From assembly GCA_015183035.1 (NCBI GenBank), contig JACZZP010000006.1, positions 558,001 through 622,000 on the forward strand: a stretch of 64,000 nucleotides of DNA, given 5' to 3'. The number at the start of each line of letters is the position of its first letter. Positions within the stretch are counted from its first letter, which is position 1. Positions 23,878 through 35,032 of this stretch are shown here, one piece after another. The stretch is from Meloidogyne chitwoodi (taxonomy: Eukaryota; Nematoda; Chromadorea; Rhabditida; Meloidogynidae). The position numbers and the translations under genes were made by a program. Under the pieces are notes generated by a model. It had not been told where the DNA came from and did not search any database. It was given only the letters and a program-made list of their open reading frames with translations.

Positions 23878-24698
23878 TTTGTTTATAATTCTATAATGTG
23901 GTAATAAAATTAAAATTAAGAGAATAATCTAATTGTTTATGTCTAAAGCCTTTTATACGTTTTCTTAAGGAGAAAACGCCTCCTTTTTGCCAAACGTTTT
24001 CCATTTATTAACTCACTTTTGAATTGGTAATATCAATCATTTAATAAAACAATATTTAGAAAATATATATTATGTAAAACAATAATAGTATTTTTACTTC
24101 ATCTTCTTATTTTTTCTAATTTTTTTTATCCGCAAATTTTTTTCCTCTTTTTTTCTCTCCTTTTATTATTTACTTTCCTCTGGTTACTAATTAGAGCGTG
24201 AAATATTTTTTTTTAATTATTAAAAAATTGTAATAAAAATCTAAAAAATGTCTGGAACAAGAAAAATATTGTGTGACTTCATGCAACTGTCAGTTATAAC
24301 TTTATAAATTTTGAAAAAAATTATAATGTGTTAAAAATTGACTAGAAAAATAAAATATTATTTTTTAGTAAAACAATAAAAAATCTTATTTTGTTTTAAC
24401 AATGGTATTCTAAACAAATAATAAAGAAATAAATTACAGCTGTATAATGAAAGTACAATTGCCATGACTTTTTTCTTTGTAAGGGTCGAAAATTTTTTTT
24501 TTAAGTGGTAACTCAAATTTCCATTTCGAACTCCTTGCCTCTGGGAAGCAATTGAAAAATCCTTTTAAGGAATTCTTCTTCAATATGAAAGTTCACCAGA
24601 ATTTTTAAAATTTTTACTATTTTTTATAAAACGAAAAATCTGTTTTATAATATTACTGAATGGAATTTATGTAACCTTTAAAATTTTAATTTTTTTAG
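23878..24698. other. AT-rich DNA
   Basis: No gene supported. It holds the upstream region of the repeat-precursor gene (minus strand) and, under one model, part of a long intron of the gene beginning at 22051. Confidence 0.45.
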
Positions 24699-25046
24699 AA
24701 ATTGAATTTGCCATTAAAAAATCTATCTGACTTAAATTTTGATAAAATACTTCGTATACGCACTTTTTGCTCAGGATGTTCCTTATTTATTTATCTCCTT
24801 GGTAAAAAGAAAGGGTCAAATTTAGAAAAAGGATGTAAAAAAATTACTCGAAAGGTGGACAAATTACTCAAAAAATTATAAATAAAATTTGAACCAAATT
24901 TTAAAATTGTTGTGAATAAGAATAATAAAAAAAATATTAATAATCAAAATAATGTGAATGAAAAAGAAAAACTTGATCAAATAATAAAATATCAGTTGAG
25001 TCAACCTAATGTAAATTCCAATAACGTTTGGTGTTTTAAATTTTAA
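24699..25046 (+). CDS. probable 3' exon(s) of a Cys/Lys-rich secreted protein
   Basis: An open frame follows a good acceptor (TTTTTTAG) and encodes KLNLPLKNLSDLNFDK, then IRTFCSGCSLFIYLLGKKKG, EKGCKKITRKVDKLLKKL, stopping at 24879-24881. The CxxC plus later Cys and amphipathic helices recall saposin-like folds, but the cysteine count is too low to claim it. The same frame stays open beyond that stop to 25046 (NNVNEKEKLDQIIKYQLSQP onward), and splicing GTGGAC (24856) to AATAAG would bypass the stop in phase. No start codon nearby, so it needs an upstream exon, perhaps 22051-22328. Confidence 0.4.
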
Positions 25047-25197
25047 AAATTTTCAAATAAAAATTATAGGAAAGATTTTGGTAAAAAATTAAAATAGATT
25101 TTCTTTATTTTTCCCTAAAATAATTAATAAAATATTCAAAAAACTATTTTGTCATAATTCTAATTTATAAAACGTAAAATAAAATGAATTTTATATA

Positions 25198-26105
25198 CTT
25201 AGGTTGTAAACTAAATAATGAGCCCCCTTGAGAAAAATAAAATAAACATTTTTTAAAAATCAGCAAAATATTTTTATGATTCAAGATTGGTATCATTTTA
25301 ATCCTTATTGAATCCCAATTTTTTTGAAAAAAGATCAGAATCACAGATTTAAAATTTGGGGAATTAGAGTCAAAATAATATTTTATCATTTTTTGTGTAT
25401 AACCATTTTCAATGGGATTTTAAGCCACTTTCACAAAAAATAAAAATTAGATTTGAATATTTTTCTGATAGAGTAAAGTCTGAAGAAAATTTTGATATAA
25501 AAAGTTTTTGTAAGAAATTTTTTTTTGAATTTTTATTGGACTTAGAAAAAAAGATCAATTTTGGCAATAATGCCAAAATTGTTTTTTGAGTAAAATAGGG
25601 GTAAATTTTCTTTTTAAAAATTTGTTTTTTGCATATTATGCATTACTTTTACAAATTATATTAATTTATAAAAAAATTAGAAATTAATAGATAATTTTGG
25701 CCAAACTCAAAAAACGACTTTTTGAAATCCCCCCAAAAAATGTACTTTGTTCAGAAGGATATTTCTAACGAACTAATTTTTTCCAAAATTTTTTTTATTT
25801 ATGGCATGAAAGAAGACATCCGTACTGTTCTATTGGAATATATTTTAAAGCCCCTGCATGTGTATTTGGCTTATTAAAAATTTTCGAAAATTTGTTCAAA
25901 AAAATTTTTTTTGACTATGTTTAGAAAAAAGGCCAAAGCTCAATCAAAATAAAAGCAAAATCTTAGAAACTTTATATCTATAAAGTAAACATGTTAATTA
26001 ATAAGATAAAAAAAGAATTAGGCAAATCCATTAATAAATATAAAAGTTATGAATTTTTAAAAATTTTAAAATTAAGGGGGCTCATTATTTAGTTTACAAC
26101 CTAAG
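25198..26105. mobile_element. mariner-like MITE, 908 bp
   Basis: Perfect 32-bp terminal inverted repeats: CTTAGGTTGTAAACTAAATA and the next 12 bases at 25198-25229, inverted at 26074-26105. TA flanks each side. The ends (TTAGGTTG) resemble those of mariner elements. I find no transposase motif inside, so it appears non-autonomous. The 64-codon frame at 25395-25589 is unlike any transposase. Arm identity suggests recent activity. Confidence 0.85.
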
Positions 26106-26645
26106 TAATATTGAAATTTTTAATTTCTTACAATAATAGACCAAAAGAAGAACTAGTTTGAAAAGATATAGATGCAAGTAAAATTAGTCGAGAAACTCAG
26201 GGTTTTTAAACTTTTTCTAAAATTCATAAATTTGCAAATGAAACTTTTAGAAATAAAAATTTAATAGAATTATACAAAAATTATAGAGCTATAATTTTGC
26301 AAAATTAAAAAAAATTGAACTGAGTATTCCTTTGAAATAGTAGTCTCATTTTATAAATATTTCGCTCATTGTCAGAGTCGACACTAAATATTTACACCGA
26401 ATTATTTCCCTTTTTAGTGCCTTTTGCACTCAAACTACTTAATTAAAAAGAGACGACTGACTGTCTGCTGTCTCTCCATTGAAACTACACTATTTTTTAT
26501 AGCCTATTTTCCCGAAAAATCTGCCGTGATCTTTTTTATTTCTTATTTATTAATTCGTTAAGACATAACCAGTGATGTTTTTGTTTATCTTTAAATTTAT
26601 TTGTTTTTAGATTTAAAGTTTATTGTAAAATTTTTATAATTAACT
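26106..26645. other. intergenic DNA upstream of the TraB gene
   Basis: No gene supported. Frames after 26140 are broken by stops. The last 300 bases should hold the promoter of the gene at 26646. Confidence 0.5.
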
Positions 26646-28955
26646 ATGGAATTGAATGATTCTTTTAATGAAGATAAAACGACTCCTCATTTGGTTGTAG
26701 ATAAAACATATAAAAGAGGAAAGCTTCCTTCAAATTCAAACAATTCTTCTTCAACATCTTCAAGTGTTGCAGAAGATGCACTTAGTCAAATAAATCCTTC
26801 AATTTCTGATCCAACAACTGATTTGACTGAAGAAGACATTTTTCGAATGAAAAGTATGAGTATTGATAGAAACGGATGGAAAAATGGTTTTTATTTTTAA
26901 ATCATAATTCAAAATTTCACGATACTTATTGGGTTTGCTCGGGCAAAAACGAAATATGAAAAACTAAAATATTTGTCACTTTTCTAAATTTTAAGAACAA
27001 AAATATACATTTTAAGGTCCAAATGCTAGTGAGTATCAATCAGCAATTTCTCTTGTTGATTCTGCTAGTAATTATATAGAAGAAGATCGAGAAGTTGATG
27101 AGGAAGAAGTCGATGTATCAGAAGGTTTAACTGCAGATCAGATAGTGCCAATACAGCGATCAATGTCATATGCTGATGCTGTTAAGAGAGCAACTCACAA
27201 TGAGAAATCTGGAAAGGTTTTTTCTATTTAATAAGGAATTTATTTGAAATTAATTAGGTATTTGTTTTTGATGGATATGCATTCTCAAAGAACACTGATC
27301 CTGCAGTACTTTCCGGACTCAATCCACAAACTGGTTTTTTAGTTTAAATTATTCTAAATATTATCTATGTTTTAGTCAGCACACTTCAATATCCTTTTGA
27401 ACCTGTCAATATACCATCTGGTATTGATCAAGAAGAATATCGACAAGCATTTGCGCAAGCGCAGGTTTTTATTTTGGATAAATATAATGTCTACGAGTTG
27501 TTGTTTATAAATAGGTTTATCTGGTAGGCACAGCCCACTTTAGCAAGGAAAGTTGTGATGATGTTTTCAAAACTGTGCAATTAACTCAGCCGGATTTTGT
27601 TATGGTTTTCTTTTATTTTTTGGAAATTAATTTTTGAAATTTAATAAAAGGTTGAACTTTGCTCTTCTCGTATTCAAATACTATCAATGGATGAAGAAAC
27701 TCTTTTAAAAGAAGCGGCAGCGTTAACTCGAACGAAAATGTTGGAAATTGTGCGACAGGTTTTTATTATATTTTTTTATTTTAATAATACATTTATTTGA
27801 TATTTCTTTCCTACCAAACTTGAAGCTTAAAAAAAATGAATTCTTCCATTATTTCCTTAGATCATAAAGTCTAATAAAAATTTTATAGAATGGCGCGGCA
27901 CAAGGCTTAATGCAAGTTTTACTTCTCTCATTATCTGCCCATATTACCCAACAATTGGAAATGGCACCGGGCGGTGAATTCCGTGCAGCTTATAATGCTT
28001 CTAAAGTTGTTAGTGGATGTCAACTTGTTTTGGGTGATCGTCCATTACATATAACACTGAAACGGGCTTTAAGCTCTTTAAATATTTTTCAAAAAGTGAA
28101 ATTCTTTTTTCACTTGCTGATGTCTTTGCGGATGGAAATAAAGTTTGTGTTTTTCTATTTATTTTGTCACCTTTTAGAATTTTCGCTAAAAAATTTTTTT
28201 CCTTTTCTCTTCTTTTTCCTTAAGTAAAAAATTAAAAAAATTTAATTTCAAGGCAAGAAGACGTCGAAAGATGTAAAAATAATGACATTTTGGAAGAACT
28301 TCTCTCAGAAATGGCTGGTCAATATCCCCAAGTTTCACGCATTCTTGTCGATGAACGAGACCAGTAAATATTAATTAAATGTTTTTTACTTTATTTTTAA
28401 TTTTAAGATATATGACTCAAGTTTTGCATCACCTTTTGCAGAAAGGAACTGTCGAAAAGCTTTGTGCAAGTAAAAAATGTAGAGGTTAACTTTTAACTTT
28501 TTTAAACAATTTAATAAAAATTTATATTTAGCTAAATTTGAGCCTCTAACTATTGTTGCGGTCGTTGGAATGGGACATGTAAAAGGAATTCGTTCAAATT
28601 GGGCAAAGCCAATTGACTCTTTTGCTTTATTAACGTAAATATATTTTTTTTATTAAAAAAATTGGTGAAAATTCTGAAAAGGAATTTGTAGTTGAAAATT
28701 TTTAAAGTAACAGAGATTTTTTTATTATTCTATAATTCAAAATTTAAATTCAAATATTTTTTAATAATAATAATATTTTTAAAAATTTTCTTAAGTATTC
28801 CACCCCCTTCATTGAGTAGCCGTGTTGTACGTGCAAGTGTACGCCTTGCATTTTATTCAAGTGTTCTTGCCATTGGAGTATTTGTTGGCCGACGAATTTT
28901 CAAAATTATTAAACCTCGTTTGCCACCAATAAATAATTACAAAATTTTTGGTTGA
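26646..28955 (+). CDS. TraB domain-containing membrane protein (TRABD family)
   Basis: Eleven exons, phases all consistent: 26646-26886, 27017-27216, 27258-27333, 27376-27464, 27515-27604, 27651-27758, 27889-28142, 28253-28363, 28408-28469 (or 28484), 28532-28634, 28796-28955. The N-terminal 160 residues are acidic and Ser-rich. Then comes the TraB/PrgY-like domain with its hallmarks: YLVGTAHFSKESCDDVFKTV, FVMVELCSSRIQIL, LLLSLSAHITQQLEMAPGGE, LVLGDRPLHITLKRAL, DVERC and VAVVGMGHVKGI. The order matches animal TRABD. The C-terminal IPPPSLSSRVVRASVRLAFY segment and following hydrophobic stretch suggest a membrane anchor. The family has a metal-dependent hydrolase-like fold and its vertebrate members are reported at mitochondria; the exact role here is unknown. 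It looks intact. Confidence 0.9.
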
Positions 28956-29681
28956 AGAAGAGAGAGGAAATTTTAATAAATATTAATTATTTTTATGTTA
29001 AAAAAATAAAAACGAAACTCTCTGGTTTTTGAGGTTAATAATATTTAAATATTGCTAATATAGGTATTATATATTATTTAATATTATATCTATTTTTATG
29101 TGGAATGGATATTTTTTTTTAATTAATGCAAAAATTTGGATTTAATTTTTAAAAAATGTAAAAAAATAAAATAAATGTGTTTATAATTAATTTTATTTTT
29201 TTTTTGTCTTTTTATTTTGAAAAGTTTGAGACTTTTTGTGTTTTTTTTTTTTATATTATTTTTAAATATTTAAACGTGCAACTTTTCAAAATTATTAATT
29301 AATTAATTATAATCTTTTCTCTCAATATATAATTTTTTTCTTTTTATTTGAATACTTTAATTTTAGTTTAAATGACAAAAGCATAAGAAAAAAATTATTT
29401 ATTTTAAAAGAATGAAACATTTTAACACAAAATTTGTATAATTTTCTTTTATAATTTTAGAGTGATTGAATTAAAGAAATTAATTTTCTTTTTTTAATTA
29501 TAACTTTTTAATTAATTAAATAATAAAAAAATTGCTTTTTAATTTCTTAGGTAACGGTAAAATATTTTTATTAAATCTAAAAAATCTAAAGAAAAATTTT
29601 TATATTAAAATTAAATAAAAATGCTAAATATTTATTTAAGTAATTTTTAATTAAAATTGAAAGACTGTTCTTCACATAACT
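28956..29681. other. AT-rich intergenic DNA between convergent genes
   Basis: The TRABD gene (+) and the YGGYGG gene (-) converge here. Only AT-rich sequence, presumably both 3' ends. Confidence 0.6.
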
Positions 29682-30779
29682 CTATTCCTCCGAAATAATT
29701 TGTTTTTCTTCTGTAGGTGGAGGTGATTCAAAACCAACTTCTCTCTTCTTTTTGCCACCATACCCACCATAATAACTATATCTAAAAAAAAAGATTTTTT
29801 TTAAATAAATTTTTGGTTTTAATACAAAAATATATTTTGTTGGAAATTAAAAGGGAATTTTAAATAAAACTTTAAAATCTCTTGAATATTAATATTATTA
29901 TATTTCATTAAATTAATTAACTTACGGATAATACATTCCCATCCCTCCATATCCTCCATACATTCCACCAAGACCTCCATAACCTCCATAGCCACCATAA
30001 CCGCCGTATCCTCCATAGCCACCAAGACCATAACCGCCATAACCTCCATAACCTCCATATCCTCCATAACCTCCATATAACCCTCCTAGGCCACCTGTAA
30101 AATTAATTTAAAAAATTATAAAATTTCTTATAATATATTAAATTCAGATAATTTCAATTTCTAAAATATAATTGAAGTTTAACATTTAGAATAAGTGAAA
30201 GGATAGAAGAAAGTTCCCCTCTAAAGTAAGCAATCACTATCTCAGTTAATAAATATTTTGTTCTTTTGTTCCCAAGATTTAGTTAAAACGAGTAATAAAA
30301 TTATTATTTTTAGAATCAAAGGATAGATAACTGAAAGAATGAGATAATTAAGGGAATATATTTTTTCTAATTAATGACTCCTATCAGTGTTTGCGTGACC
30401 GGTCTTTTCCCGGTCATAAAAATGACCTGACATGACCAAAAATTTCGGTCAGGTCAGGTTAGGTCAGGTCTGGTTATTTTTGGTCATGACCGAAACCCGG
30501 TCACGAAAACACTGACTCCTATGTTAGTTAAAAAAGGATAGATAATAAAATATATTTAATTGTTTAAAATTATTTTAAAAAAATAAATTTAATTTAAAAA
30601 AACTAACCCCCATATCCTCCTAGTCCACCCATTCCACCACTATACATTCCTCCATACATATAAGGACTATACATACTGTATAATGATGAATAATAAGGAT
30701 AATATAATGCTTGGCATTGTTGTATTGTTAAAGCAAAAATGATTAATAAAATAAAAAAAGGTTGGGATTCAATTCTCAT
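29682..30779 (-). CDS. secreted Gly/Tyr-rich (YGGYGG) protein, about 147 aa
   Basis: Three exons join in frame: 30779-30608, 30094-29926, 29781-29682. The first 24 residues are a signal peptide (ending LTIQQCQA). The mature protein is almost entirely Gly, Tyr, Met and Leu: LYYPYYSSLYSMYSPYMYGG, then runs of GGYGGYGG interrupted by LGG and GGMYGG, ending GGYGGKKKREVGFESPPPTE and an acidic tail. The KKKR could be a processing site. YGGYGG proteins in nematodes include epidermal antimicrobial-type peptides and cuticle or eggshell structural proteins; the sequence alone does not choose between them. Intron 1 carries a hAT-like MITE. Confidence 0.8.
30385..30514. mobile_element. hAT-like MITE, 130 bp, in intron
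   Basis: Ends CAGTGTTTGCGTGACCGG and its near-perfect inverse (17 of 18), flanked by the 8-bp direct repeat ACTCCTAT (30377-30384 and 30515-30522). CAGTG ends with 8-bp duplication are the hAT signature. The interior is a run of GGTCA/TGACC half-sites. It is in intron 1 of the YGGYGG gene. Confidence 0.88.
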
Positions 30780-32813
30780 TTCTTTCTTTTCTTTTTTAAT
30801 TCTAATAAATATATTTTCTTTTAAAGCTGGAATGAAATTTCATTTTTTAATTAAATTAAAAAATTATTTTGAATAAAGTTTTTTGTTATATTATTTTTTT
30901 AAATTAATTAAAATATAAATAAATTTATTAATATTTAAAATTAAAAAATAAAATAGTTAATAGAAACAAAAATAAAATTTAAAAAAAAATATTTTTTTTC
31001 CAAAAAATCATTAAATATAAAAATATCAAAAATTAAATATGTTTAATTAGATGTTATATTTATTTAATATTAAAAATAATTAAATTAAAAATTATTTTAT
31101 TTAAATTAAAAATAACTTGACAAAAATTGAATAAAAAAAATATTTTTTAATTTTTAAGATTTGTAAAAGTAGAAGAGATATTAAAATAATTGAAATTTCT
31201 AACATTTCTGAGGGTTATAATTTAATTAAAAATACTTTAATTATTTTTTCTATTTTATTTATAATTTTAAATAATTTTAAAATATAATCTAAAATTAAAA
31301 AAAATCAAAAATTATTTTAAAATAATAAAACTACTACAAATTTTACTTTAAAATATTTTTATTTTTAATTTTCATAGTATAAAAAGAAGAAGAAAAGAAA
31401 ACAAAATAACATAAAAGAGATTAAATATTTTAGAGTGAAAATATTTGGGATAAAAAATAAAAATAATTATTTTTATTTTTTAAATAAAAATAGGATAACG
31501 GAGAGAATATTTGACAATTTATTTGCGCGTAAAAATTGATAAAAGTTTATTAAATATTATGGCCAATAAATAGGAAAAAATATTTTTATTTTAAAGGCAA
31601 TTAGTAAAATTTTTGTTTTTTATTGTGAACAAGGATAAATTGATTTTTAAATATTTTTTTGTATAAATTCAAAATTTAATAATAAGATTAGTTTAATTAA
31701 AATTTTATTTAATTAAATAGTTAATTAAAAATTACTACCTCAAAAATTGTTTTTTTCTTTAAGGTATTTTTATAATGATATCTTCCCTTTTTTAATCAAA
31801 ACAAATTTAAATAAAACATTACTAAATGGGTTAAATATTTTTTTATTTTTTAATATTAAAAATTCCTAAGTCTAGAGAACTTTAAGATATAATAGCAATA
31901 TAACTAAAATCTCAAAAAAAAATTTTTTTGGAATACTTACTAAATGAAAATTAAATATATTTACTTATAATGGATAGAATAATTTGAATATTTTATAAAA
32001 AAATATAAAAGGTTTGAGAATTTATTTAATTTTATAAATTAATTATTAAAAAATAAATCTCCCAAAAATTTGTAAAAAATTAAATTAAAAATAATTTTCA
32101 AATAATTTCTACTGATTATAAATACACAGACATTTTCGCTAAAAATATTCAAAAATATATCCACTTTAAAAAATAAATAATAATTTCAAGTTTATTAAAA
32201 AATTACTAACCTAAAAATAAAAACAAGAGAAAATAGTAACTACTTCTCAGTTCACGTTTATTTTTATTTTTCGAGTGATTTTTCTTTTTTAATTTTTCTT
32301 TTTTTTTTTATTAAATACTTGATACATTTTTTTCCTTTGATTTTTTTATTTACTTCATTTTTAGAAAATGTTGAGACTTTTTAATGTTATTATTTGCTAA
32401 TTAGACCTATTAAGTACTTAATATATATTATTTGTTTTTAATGTTTTTATAAGAGGAATTGTAAATAAACAAACAAATAATAAATTAAAAGAGAGTGAAA
32501 ATACTTTTTAGGTTGTAGAAAATTGAAAATACGAGTAGACTTACTACAATTCTATTTTATTTATAAATTATCAATATAAAAGATATTTTTTTAATTTTTA
32601 TTTTTCAAATATCAAAATGTATAAAAACAAAAACTAGGCATTTATATAATTTAAAAATACTTGGAAATTTTTTTAAAGTAAAAAGTAAACAATAAATCAA
32701 ATTTTTTAATTAAAATTTACTTTTTTCAAGTTTTTATATGAAAAAATACCAATTATTTAAAGATTATCAATAAAAAATAATTGCTTATAAAAATTGTTAA
32801 TTCAAACATTTAC
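30780..32813. other. AT-rich intergenic DNA
   Basis: No gene, RNA or repeat structure recognised over two kilobases. Includes the upstream region of the YGGYGG gene. Confidence 0.6.
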
Positions 32814-35032
32814 TTATTGAGGAAATCCTCCATCATATCCATGTTGTCCTCTCCCATGTCGCTGATTATTTCCTCCTCCACCGTATTGATTATACACTCC
32901 ACCATGCTGATAATTTGGCACTCCTAGAAATTTTAATTATTTCCTCCACCATATTGCACTCCCCCATGATGATTTGGCACATTTCCTTGTCTCGCAACAT
33001 TTCCTAAAATTTTTTATATTTGTTTACAAATCTAGTATCAATAAAATTCTTAAAATATTGAAAACTATGTGTTTATAATTCTATCGATTTTTCATAATTA
33101 AATATATAGAACAGAGAAATTTTGATATACTTATATTTTTGACACTAAAGATATTATTATTATTACCTTGTCCACCACCAGTAAGATTATTTATAATGAC
33201 ACTTTGGTTGTTTAAAGTGTTACTTTGACGGTTAATAATATTAAGAAGAGTTTGATTTTGAGTTCTTAAGAAAGCATTCTCGTTTTTGAGTTTCTGAGTT
33301 GGAGTTTGACGAGCGACATTTTGTCCATCGTTGTTCACATTGTTAGCTTGATTATTATTATTACCTTGACCATAGAACTGATGTCCATTCATTTCAAAAA
33401 ATTTTTCCCTGTACAGATGATTGAACAGTTCAATAAGTAAAACTGGAGATCTTATTAAATAAAAATTAAAATATTAATTAAAATAAAAAGTAAATTTTTA
33501 AAAGTGCATAAATTATTGAAAACATAAATTAAAAAGTAATCAATAAAATAATAATAAATTTATCATATAAACAAATCTCTCTCTCTTACATAGGACAATC
33601 TAAGATAAATTCTCACACAAAAAATTGAAGAATTATTAAACTCAACACCGAATAAGTGGTATTTAAAAATATTTTAAACTAAAAAAATTTAAATTTTGTG
33701 CCGTAAGTTTAAATTGATTGACTTTAAAAAATTTATAAAAGAGAGAGTACAAGAAGGTCAGTTTTATATAAATTTTATTCATTTTGGCAATATTGTTTAA
33801 TTAGAAGATATTTTTATCCAATCCAATAAAAAATTGTGAGCAACTTTAAAGTGCAAAGTGCAAGCGTGCTTTGTGAAAAATTCTAAAATGTGTTAATAAG
33901 CAAAATAAAAAGTAACAATTTAAAAAACTGAGTAATATAAAAAACACAAATTGTGAAAACAAAAATAATAGAAAGCTTGAGGACGAATAAATTTAATTTA
34001 AATTTATTAATTAAAATTGTGCATACCGATTGTATTTTGCTAAAGCATATTGAATACAATCAAGATTATTGCCTTCAAACGTGGGCAAAATTGTTGGGAC
34101 CATAACCTATAAATGAACATTTTTTTAAATTAATTAATCATTTTTTTTAATTTTTTAAAATATTTTAAAATAATAGACTCGCATACTTTTGCATTTACTA
34201 TAATATTTCATTTTTAATAAAATTAACATAAAAAAAATAATAAAAATTTTTTTTTAGTATCCAAAAAATAAAATTTAATCCAAATAGGCAGATTTAGCAT
34301 TTATTTAAAAAAATTTAAATTTACAAAAAAATACTTTACTTCAGTCGGCATTCCTTGCGAATTGGGGTCCCGAAATTTTATTTTTTATTTTTTCATAAAA
34401 ATTGGTAATAAGGGGTAATAACATGCGCTGATCACGAATATGATATCAGATTTTGTCTAACACCTGATTTTATCTATGATTTTTCATCAAATATTTGATT
34501 TTTGGTCACTACATAATGGATGTCGGGCAAATTATATATCATTCAACTCCTCTCGAAGATCTTAGTCTATTGGTACCACTCCCATGATGCAGAAATGCCG
34601 ATGAACCAAGATACAATTCCTTGAAAATCGAAAAAACGATAGTTGGAGCAATCTGATTTTTGGAGTTGAAAATTCAAATATGCATATGATATCTATTTCG
34701 AAAGCGTTTATCGACCTGAGTTGAGTGACACCAAAATCAGCACGATTGGTCGATTTTATGCAAAGTTATGACTAATCAAGAAAATAAAAAGACGCTAAAA
34801 ATCAAGTACTTGATGAAAAATCATAGATAAAATCAAGTGTTAGACAAAATCTAATATCATATTCGTGATCAGCGCCCTCGATAACCCCCAGATACAAAGT
34901 TTCAAGGGAAAATAAATAAAAAAATTTCGGGACCCCAATTCGCAAGGAATGCCCTTCAGTCAATTTAACAAGTTTTGTTGACGAGGAACTTTCACAAATA
35001 TTTTTATTTTTTGATTTTATTTTGTCAGTCAT
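32814..35032 (-). CDS. Asn/Gly-rich protein with coiled coil; first donor hit by a transposon
   Basis: Exons: 35032 to the 34950s, 34106-34027, 33408-33167, then either 33003-32933 or 32923-32814. There is no signal peptide (MTDKIKSKNKNICESSSSTK). Exon 2 reads VMVPTILPTFEGNNLDCIQY and runs in phase into exon 3 (EKFFEMNGHQFYGQGNNNNQ), which continues as a polar coiled coil (KLKNENAFLRTQNQTLLNII). Two alternative last exons are similar to each other: one ends GGVQYGGGNN, the other GGVYNQYGGGGNNQRHGRG and beyond. The element at 34347-34953 separates the end of exon 1 from its GTAAAG donor. As it stands, an unspliced exon 1 would run into the element and stop at 34802. I do not recognise the family. 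Confidence 0.6.
34347..34953. mobile_element. 607-bp inverted-repeat transposon with 8-bp duplication
   Basis: Ends GGCATTCCTTGCGAATTGGG and the inverse, with at least 33 bp perfect at the tips; imperfect pairing continues inward for well over 100 bp (for example ATGATTTTTCATCAA near 34477 and TTGATGAAAAATCAT near 34807). The 8-bp direct repeat CTTCAGTC flanks it (34339-34346, 34954-34961), as for hAT or P-type elements. No transposase frame. Confidence 0.88.

Noticed and set aside
25395..25589. 64-codon plus-strand frame as a gene or transposase
   Set aside because: It is inside the 908-bp mariner-like element, has no transposase motif and no conserved features.
28081..28142. Apparent frameshift in the TRABD gene (a second frame reads SLADVFADGNK)
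   Set aside because: The original frame splices in correct phase to the next exon and aligns with known TRABD spacing, so no frameshift is needed.
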